NCBI RefSeq assembly: GCF_000003815.2
Contig: NC_049990.1
Coordinates: 3,256,438-3,320,437, forward strand
Reading direction: 5' to 3'
Length of the DNA: 64,000 nucleotides
Origin: Branchiostoma floridae
Taxonomy: Eukaryota; Chordata; Leptocardii; Amphioxiformes; Branchiostomatidae
Under the pieces are notes generated by a model that had not been told where the DNA came from, did not search any database, and saw nothing but the letters and a program-made list of their open reading frames with translations. The translations under genes were made by a program, and so were the position numbers. Below are positions 58,401-64,000 of the stretch, in pieces; position 1 is the first letter of the stretch; each line of letters begins with the position of its first letter.

Positions 58401-60658
58401 AAACTATATCCTTGAAAATGGAATTATGGATGCAGGTTAACTAAAAGTAAATATCCTTGGTGTTCTCATTGATAATGTCTTCTTCGTCTTTCACAGGATC
58501 TCCTGACAAAACACAAACTCCTGTGTGCGGAGTTCTTGGAAAAGAATTATGACAAGGTATGTACAAATTTAATTTGTTGATTCACGGATCCCATGGAAAT
58601 CAGTTTTTCGAAAACTGAAAAAGAATGGACTACCCTACAACTTCTACTACAAGATTGGGCCACACCATTTTAATTTGTTGGTTCACGGATCGACATCAAC
58701 AGAAGAATTTATTCCAAATGTAGCTACATTTGTACATGTACATGATTATATTGTTCTTATTGTTGCAGGTCTTTGACCACTATCAGCAGTTGCTCACATC
58801 AGAGAACTACCTGACAAAGAGACAGTCCCTGGGAAAGTTACTCTAGATATTACATGGGCACTACATGTATGACTGTATGCCTACTCATCTGTCAACATTA
58901 ACTGTACGCTTTCAATTCACATACATAACTCTTTTGTTGCAGGTCTTTGACCACTACCAGCAGTTGCTCACATCAGAGAACTATGTGACAAAGAGGCAGT
59001 CCTTGAAGTTGTTGGGAAAGTTACTCTAGATCTTGTAGAGGCACTTAGCTACAGGTGCTACCTAATAACATGATTATATGGTTCTTATGTTACAGGTTTT
59101 TGGGCACTGTCAGCAGTTGCTAAGATCAGAGAACTAGGTTTAAAAGAGGCAGTCTCTGGAAAAGTTACTCTAAATATTGAAGCTGTGTACTTTCAGTTCA
59201 TTTACATGATTCTTTTGTTGCAGGTCTTTGACCACTACCAGCAGTTGCTCACATCCGAGAACTACGTGACGAAGAGGCAGTCCCTGAAGTTGTTGGGAGA
59301 ACTTCTGCTGGACCGCCACAACTTCACCACCATGACCAAATACATCAGTAATGCCGACAACCTCAAACTCATGATGAATCTGCTCAGGGACAAGAGCAGG
59401 AACATCCAGTTCGAGGCTTTCCATGTCTTTAAGGTAAATGAGTTAGTTAATAGTTCGTTAATGAGTTAGTTACTAAGTTATCCTTATGATGAGCCACAAA
59501 AGGACAGGAGCAGAATGTTCAGTTTGAGGCTTTCCATGTCTTTAAGGTAAATGAGTTATTTAATGAGTTTGTAAATGAGTTCATTAATGAGTTTGTTAAT
59601 GAGTTTGTTAATGAGTTGGCAACTAAGTTATTCTTATGATGAGCTACAAAAGGACAGGAGCAGAATGTTTTCAGTTGAGATTTGTTAATTGGTTAAATAG
59701 GTTACCTTAACTGTGAGCTATACAAAAGTAGGAGCAGGAATGTTCAGTTTGAGTCTTTCCATATTTGTAAGGTGAGATTTGTTAATGAGTTAGTTACTTA
59801 ACTAACCAAGTTATCTTGGTGATGAGTTACACCTTAGTACATGGACGAACCGTACTAAAAAAAACCTTACTGTATCTCTGGATGGCTTTGACAATAGAGT
59901 CCTCTATCCCAACTTTAGCTCAGTGGCATCATTTGGTGCACAAACTTTAAGAGTGATGCAGAGAATCCCAAGGCACATCATTTGCCTTGTTTTATGTTTC
60001 CCAGGTCTTTGTTGCCAACCCCAACAAGAGCAAGCCCATCCTGGACATCCTCCTGAAGAACCAGGCGAATCGTTAACATTTTCTTTTTCTTTCTAGTGAC
60101 AGGAGAACAAGCTAAAGATGGTTGTAGTCCGTGTGTCTTGTTTCAAAAGCTTATTCTCTGATGTTTTGCAGGTCTTTGTTGCCAACCCGAACAAGAGGAA
60201 GCCCGTTCTGTCACTTATTGCTTCTTTTCTGTCAAAACCATTTTTCTTTCTAGTGACAGGGGAACAAGTTAAAGGTGATTGTTGTCTGTGTTTCAAAACC
60301 TTGTTTGTCTGTTTCCAGGTGTTTGTTGCCAACCAAAACAAGAGCAAGCCCATCCTGGACATCCTGAAGAACCAGGCCAAGATTGTTACTTGTCACTTGT
60401 TACTTCTCACTACAGGACTGGTGATTCAAGTCTGTGTGTGCTGTTTTAAAACCTTGTCCTGATGTTTTGCAGGTCTTTGTTGCCAACCCAAACAAGAGTA
60501 AGCCCATTCTGGACATCCTCCTGAAGAACCAGGCCAAGCTTGTTGAGTTCCTGACCGGCTTCCACACCGACCGTACGGAGGATGAGCAGTTCAACGACGA
60601 GAAGGCGTACCTCATCAAGCAGATCCGCGAACTCCAGCCCGCTCCGCAAGGGGTATAA
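51289..60658 (+). CDS. CAB39: CAB39 / MO25 (calcium-binding protein 39), complete
   Basis: Seven coding exons: 51289-51468 (ATG at 51358), 52235-52399, 54760-54878, 56737-56905, 58497-58556, 59224-59433, 60473-60658. Total 339 codons, against about 341 in vertebrate CAB39. Protein landmarks: [116 protein letters not shown], and the end [12 protein letters not shown]25 is a helical-repeat scaffold that binds STRAD and stabilises active LKB1, and activates STE20-family kinases. It is cytosolic. The protein is highly conserved and intact, while several introns contain tandem copies of the adjacent exon edges. Confidence 0.95.
51551..51801. mobile_element. MITE with AAGGTGC/ACTCACTGCAC ends, copy 2
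   Basis: Same family as 32151-32398, opposite orientation. Ends 'ttaaggtgtacactcactgc' and 'gcagtgagagggcaccttaa'. It lies in the first coding intron of CAB39. Confidence 0.85.
51990..52234 (+). repeat. Eroded tandem copies of the exon 3 start
   Basis: Before the true acceptor at 52234 there are degenerate copies such as 'aaggcatcagaagtttcat' (52006) and 'tctcatgattctgtcctctt' (52117) matching 'tctcatgattccgttctcct' (52211). This looks like an old version of the exon-edge arrays seen further down the gene. Confidence 0.5.
52235..52399 (+). CDS. CAB39: CAB39 exon (second coding)
   Basis: 165 bp, 55 codons, phase 0. Reads [19 protein letters not shown] to [14 protein letters not shown]. Acceptor 'tctccttcag', donor 'gag|gtgagc'. 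Confidence 0.95.
53717..54060. mobile_element. MITE with GGGCTCGAAATA ends
   Basis: Terminal inverted repeats 'gggctcgaaata' and 'tatttcgagccct'. The interior has repeated 'tgcaggta' and 'acctgca' blocks. Confidence 0.8.
54760..54878 (+). CDS. CAB39: CAB39 exon (third coding)
   Basis: 119 bp, phase 0 to 2. Reads [19 protein letters not shown] to EILFTLMKG. Acceptor 'ttttcttgcag', donor 'aaggg|gtgagt'. Confidence 0.95.
54879..55480 (+). repeat. Exon-edge array: copies of the third coding exon's 3' end plus donor and (AATC)n
   Basis: Five further copies of the last ~50 bp of the exon (from 'gtagagtacatctgcacc' to 'cactcatgaagg'), each with the GTGAGT donor and an (AATC)n tract, at about 54965-55018, 55089-55148, 55186-55242, 55277-55330 and 55378-55434. 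The copies differ by only one to three bases from the exon. Confidence 0.92.
55640..56590 (+). repeat. Exon-edge array: about thirteen copies of the fourth coding exon's 5' end with acceptor
   Basis: Units of 57-97 bp, each a pyrimidine tract, an AG, and up to 55 bp of exon ('tacgagaccccagaaatcg' to 'atgctgagagagtgcgtg'). Clear AG-bordered copies start near 55728, 55946, 56090, 56165, 56221, 56292, 56419 and 56517; others are degenerate. The copy at 56517 is nearly identical to the true exon start at 56737. Confidence 0.92.
56737..56905 (+). CDS. CAB39: CAB39 exon (fourth coding)
   Basis: 169 bp, phase 2 to 0. Reads [18 protein letters not shown] to [14 protein letters not shown]. Acceptor 'ttttttccctcag', donor 'aag|gttcag', an unusually weak donor. 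This is the only copy of the array that continues into the rest of the exon. Confidence 0.95.
57229..58295. repeat. Inverted repeat pair in a CAB39 intron
   Basis: About 85 bp at 57229-57318 ('ggttttcggaaaaacctgtc' ... 'cagtctgaaaagagggtctg') is mirrored at 58200-58295. The 880 bp between them look unique and non-coding. This could be a non-autonomous DNA transposon or two independent copies of a short element. Confidence 0.65.
58497..58556 (+). CDS. CAB39: CAB39 exon (fifth coding)
   Basis: 60 bp, 20 codons, phase 0. Reads [20 protein letters not shown]. Acceptor 'tctttcacag', donor 'aag|gtatgt'. Confidence 0.93.
58760..59223 (+). repeat. Exon-edge array: three copies of the sixth coding exon's 5' end with acceptor
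   Basis: Copies start at 58769, 58943 and 59096 after 'ttgttgcag' or 'gttacag', and carry 60-80 bp of exon ([14 protein letters not shown]...). The first two run into an in-frame TAG soon after, in 'ttactctag'. Spacing is 174, 153 and 128 bp to the true exon at 59224. The third is the most diverged. Confidence 0.92.
59224..59433 (+). CDS. CAB39: CAB39 exon (sixth coding)
   Basis: 210 bp, 70 codons, phase 0. Reads [20 protein letters not shown] to [15 protein letters not shown]. Donor 'aag|gtaaat'. Confidence 0.95.
59434..59800 (+). repeat. Exon-edge array: copies of the sixth coding exon's 3' end with donor
   Basis: Copies of 'gttcagtttgaggctttcc' then 'atgtctttaag|gtaaatgag' at about 59505-59555 and a weaker one at 59735-59780 ('ttgtaag|gtgag'). 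They are separated by (GTTAATGAGTTT)n-type spacers. Confidence 0.88.
60001..60472 (+). repeat. Exon-edge array: three copies of the last coding exon's 5' end with acceptor
   Basis: Copies begin at 60005, 60172 and 60319 with 'ccag', 'ttgcag' or 'tccag' followed by VFVAN(P/Q)NK(S/R)KP(I/V)L. Spacing 167, 147 and 154 bp to the true exon. The first keeps [11 protein letters not shown] before diverging, and the second diverges after KPVLS. Confidence 0.93.
60473..60658 (+). CDS. CAB39: CAB39 terminal coding exon
   Basis: 186 bp with stop TAA at 60656-60658. Reads [20 protein letters not shown], then [19 protein letters not shown], and ends [10 protein letters not shown]. Acceptor 'gttttgcag'. 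Confidence 0.95.
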   Translation, partial: VFVANPNKSKPILDILLKNQAKLVEFLTGFHTDRTEDEQFNDEKAYLIKQIRELQPAPQGV

Positions 60659-63010
60659 TACAGGGGGGTTGCCATGGTGACGGGTAGATATATACCGTAA
60701 CGGCGTATTCACGAAAGTAGCGTTTTTTTGCTGAGTTTGCTGACGCAGTGTTGGTGTCGGAGTTTGTGATCAGTGAATCGTAACTCGTGTGCTTTCAGAC
60801 GTCTTCATACAAACCAAAAAATTTCTCTATCCACAACCAGACTTTGACTTTATCTGGGTCCACATTAACAATCACTCACACTCACTCACTATCCGTTGTT
60901 CCTACAATGTTGTAAGCTATTCTTCCTGTGGTCCTCCAGAGAGGTACATATAGTAAAAGTATCCATTTTTTTTTCAGTATTCAGTTCAACCATTTTTTTT
61001 CTAGTTAGATGTACTTGTATTGAATTGTTTCTACCAGCTCATTCTAGTGACAATAAAGAAGAGTGATGAAGTAAATCTCAATTTTTTTATCTAGTTGTTG
61101 AGATTTAATTGTAAATGAATATTGTTTACATGGATTTCTTAGCTTCACAAACACCTCAGCTACGATTCACTGAAATGCAAATTAGTGACACCAACATGGC
61201 AGGCAGCATTAGCCGCTATTACACCCAATTGTTGTTGATTGGAACAAAATTGAAGATCGCAGGAGTGAATACGCTTTGTAGAAAGGGTCTCAAAAATCTA
61301 ACAGCGTTTGAAGACCTAGAAATGGGCCAGGTTTAATTTGTAAAGGGAAGGCCTGTTTGTAGGAGGGGTCTTTCAGATATCTGTGCTGAATTTTGCAATA
61401 TGGCAAGCAACGCTATTGAAAATGTGTGATATACAAAATTTAATGTAATCTCATCCGGGGTCAAAACTGACTTTCTAATGTTGTACATGTGTATAAGCTG
61501 GGGACAAGGTAGCTTCAAAAAATAATTACATTACCCCACTCTGTTTTTCTGTATCTATCCTTCGGCATATAACACGCCAGCTTTGCAGGCATGCAGTTGA
61601 TGTTGGCTATATCACAACTTGTCTGCATTTGCAGTGTTTTAAAAGAAGTTTCTTGCATTATGTAAGCATTTCATAACTTTTTGAGACAGGAATAAAGATA
61701 ATTATTAGCTGTTGAATACATGTATGGCAGTGGCACTGTATATTTTGCATTTAGCGCTGAACATAGTCTGAGTCATATTTATTTTAGCTTTTGTTCCTTT
61801 TCAGTTCCTGTAGTACTTAATGCCAGCATGTTGTAAAATTTCTTAGAAGACACTTGGACTTAATAATTAGGTTATTTTCTCTTTTGGGTAGGTCTTGCTC
61901 AAATTGACATTGTCACTTTACCATATCGCAATTTGCTCCTTGATTTGTTCATGTTTTTGTCATTGTTTTGATTTAATTTAGAGTCTGAGAAAATGTACAA
62001 TTTTTTCTAGAATAGCATATTCATGTGAAATTCTGATTTTCAAACAAATAAGTCACATTATCAATCCATCCCAAACTCAGAAATGCTTGCAGTTGGTTTA
62101 CATAACAAGTTCTCCATGTCAACATTCTTAATTCTAAATGATTCCCTTAATATTTTCCCAGCTCTGTTTAGAGTTCCTAATGTCAGTGTGAGAAAGACGT
62201 TATTCGATTATGTATAATGACAATTTGTATATATATATATTATTGTTATGTGTGTTCTGTATAATACATTGATTTAGCCAAGAGTTCGAAGATTTTCATC
62301 CCAGATTATTTAGTTGTGGGACAATGAGGCTTAAAAGAGCACTCAACTCCAGAGAAGGGGTGTTATATTCTGATATGTATCAAAGAATGCATAATTGCCC
62401 AACTTTTTTGCAGAATACCCGTTTTGGTGAATTGCTTAACCTGTGTTTTGAATCAAATAGCCATGAATATTTTCCCTATCACAGTTAGCAATGTATTCTG
62501 CCATTCAAAAATCACAGCCACAGCACAATCTCAAAACCGGAAGTTGACCTGCAGTACCTTAAAAAGCCACTAGGGGGCCCATTATCAAACCTTCATTGTC
62601 CCAATCCCTGTCCAATTGTTGGCAAGATATGAAATAACACAAGACCAGTTTTTCTTGTCGCCCCTGTAATAATCTTTGTAACCTAACTTTTGCCAGGCCT
62701 TGGCAGACACATTATAATAACTTAATTATGGGCTTCTAGATGAATTTAGTAGAATACTGAATGCCTTTTGATTGGACTAGTCGGGGTACTCTATCATATA
62801 CTGTGACGTCGTATGCATTTTTCCTTCCTACTTCTAGAATAATTATATAATTGGAAAATAACACTCCCCCCGGAGTTTAGTGCTGCTTTATGCTCTAAGT
62901 TGAAGCCAAGTCAAAGGTGGGGTAGCCTGATCAGCACAATACATTGTAAGTGTATTTTTAGAGGAAAATCTCCCTTGCAAGCAGCGAGGCGATTCGAAAT
63001 AAAGGAAACG
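60659..63010 (+). other. CAB39 3'UTR and downstream flank
   Basis: AT-rich and free of exons. Poly-A signals AATAAA at 61052-61057, 61691-61696 and 62998-63003 would give 3'UTRs of about 0.4, 1.05 and 2.35 kb. Which are used cannot be told from sequence. Confidence 0.55.
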
Positions 63011-63179
63011 ATGAATAATAAAACAGGTTGAAATGTATGATTCGGTGTCGTGTTTTAATGAACAGCTTTGTTAACTTAAGAAAACTATAGTTTGGACTAA
63101 GTAAGTCAACGTACTTAAGGACTTAAAGCAGGACTTATGTAAAGTCAAAAAATGTTAACAGAGATTTTATGTCACAGTA

Positions 63180-63615
63180 AGGCCACACCAATTTAATATG
63201 TTACTTGGATTTTTTAAGAAAAATATTGGGGCGGTCGGTGGAAAAAATAATAAAATGAAACTTTGCAAAAAGTCTGGAATGAACATGAGGCTTTTCAGCT
63301 TTTCATGGCATGATTTATCCAATGAATCTCTTCCTTTGATTTGATACCACTATTCTGAATAAAGGGAATTGTTTTTATACTGAAATTATGTGTTGAAGAA
63401 ATGCAAGAAGCTTATTGGTTGTTTTCTATCATGTGACTACAAAGAAGCTCTCTGATTGGTTAATCAGCTGTATGTGCCCCTGGAATGTTTTTTTTTTTAC
63501 AGGTTTGCAATAGCAAAATAGTATTTTTCTTGGGACTAAATATTTTTCTTTTCAAATCAGAAAAAATGGGTCGGGAAATCCAAGAAACAACAAATAAAAT
63601 TGGAGTGGCCTAAGG
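63180..63615. repeat. Possible element with 'ggccacaccaatttaa' / 'aaattggagtggcc' ends
   Basis: The two ends are imperfect inverted copies about 430 bp apart, with AT-rich interior. Weak evidence, given the base composition. Confidence 0.4.
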
Positions 63616-63639
63616 CCATGTCGATTTGATTATATGGAT

Positions 63640-63930
63640 GACATCCGCGTGTGCATCAATTTTCGGTCGTTTCCAAAAATAAAAAAAAAGGTTTCAAAGA
63701 TACTGTAAATGTACAAAGCCGCTGCAAAATAAGCAAATATAAATACATGCCGTGGATTGCATAGTCAAATGTCTGAAAATGTATTCTTATGCTATAGAAC
63801 ATCCCAAGGTGAAAGATGTTGTGAAATAACAAAAATGAAGAATCTAATTGTTCAGTATACTACATTATGTATGTTCAACCATTTGTTCAGCCTTCCTGCC
63901 ACTTAGATTTCGTAATAAAGGCAGTAATGG
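63640..63930. repeat. Dispersed repeat shared with 40340-40700
   Basis: Same block order as the FMO-intron copy: 'catgccgtggattgca', 'gctatagaacat', 'acaaaaatgaaga', 'gttcaacc'. Non-coding. Confidence 0.55.
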
Positions 63931-64000
63931 GGGGTCAAATCTATTTTTAACTATCTATCACTGTGTCTCCGTCCGATGAGATATTTCAATACAATGTGAT

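Overview
The window is invertebrate chordate genomic DNA, most probably from an amphioxus (Branchiostoma). The evidence is: compact GT-AG multi-exon genes, an ankyrin/ZU5/UPA gene and an NTase-TPR gene of kinds I associate with expanded lancelet repertoires, dense short inverted-repeat elements, decayed non-LTR retrotransposons, and intronic tandem repeats that copy exon-intron junctions. There is nothing prokaryotic here. Two runs of N (39396-39893 and 45892-46072) are assembly gaps. All gene models were read by eye from splice sites, phase continuity and protein families. No alignment or transcript data were available.

Layout. (1) 306-21044, minus strand: a gene for an ankyrin-repeat protein followed by two ZU5 units and a UPA-like domain. 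It has 17 usable coding exons plus a duplicated first exon, and its 3' end lies beyond base 1. Most ankyrin repeats are single 99-bp phase-0 exons. Its introns hold RTE-like and other LINE fragments, a 2.4-kb tandem duplication that copied ankyrin exons, and a 6.2-kb foldback element (11851-18020) that itself carries two later insertions. (2) 22.3-24.05 kb: a decayed LINE. (3) 24335-30540, plus strand: a five-exon gene of 1519 codons encoding N-terminal TPR-like units, a nucleotidyltransferase-fold domain and fifteen 42-residue kinesin-light-chain-type TPRs. It is divergent from gene 1. (4) 32423-41348, minus strand: a flavin-containing monooxygenase gene. Ten exons are visible and one N-terminal exon is missing, probably inside the first N gap. 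(5) 43-51 kb: a transposon-rich intergenic or 5'UTR-intron region. (6) 51289-60658, plus strand: CAB39/MO25, complete at 339 codons, with a long AT-rich 3' region.

The four genes do not form an operon or an obvious pathway. The ankyrin-ZU5-UPA and NTase-TPR genes form a head-to-head pair, and both are made of reiterated repeat modules that look recently duplicated or homogenised. FMO is an ER-anchored oxidase. CAB39 is the scaffold subunit that activates LKB1 and related STE20 kinases.

The most unusual structure is in CAB39. Several introns contain tandem arrays in which the unit is a piece of exon edge plus its splice site: exon 4 3' end (five extra copies), exon 5 5' end (about thirteen), exon 7 5' end (three), exon 7 3' end (two) and exon 8 5' end (three). 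The FMO terminal exon shows the same pattern beyond its stop codon. From memory, intronic minisatellites containing exon-intron boundaries have been described in amphioxus Adh, so this may be a genome-wide process rather than a property of one gene.
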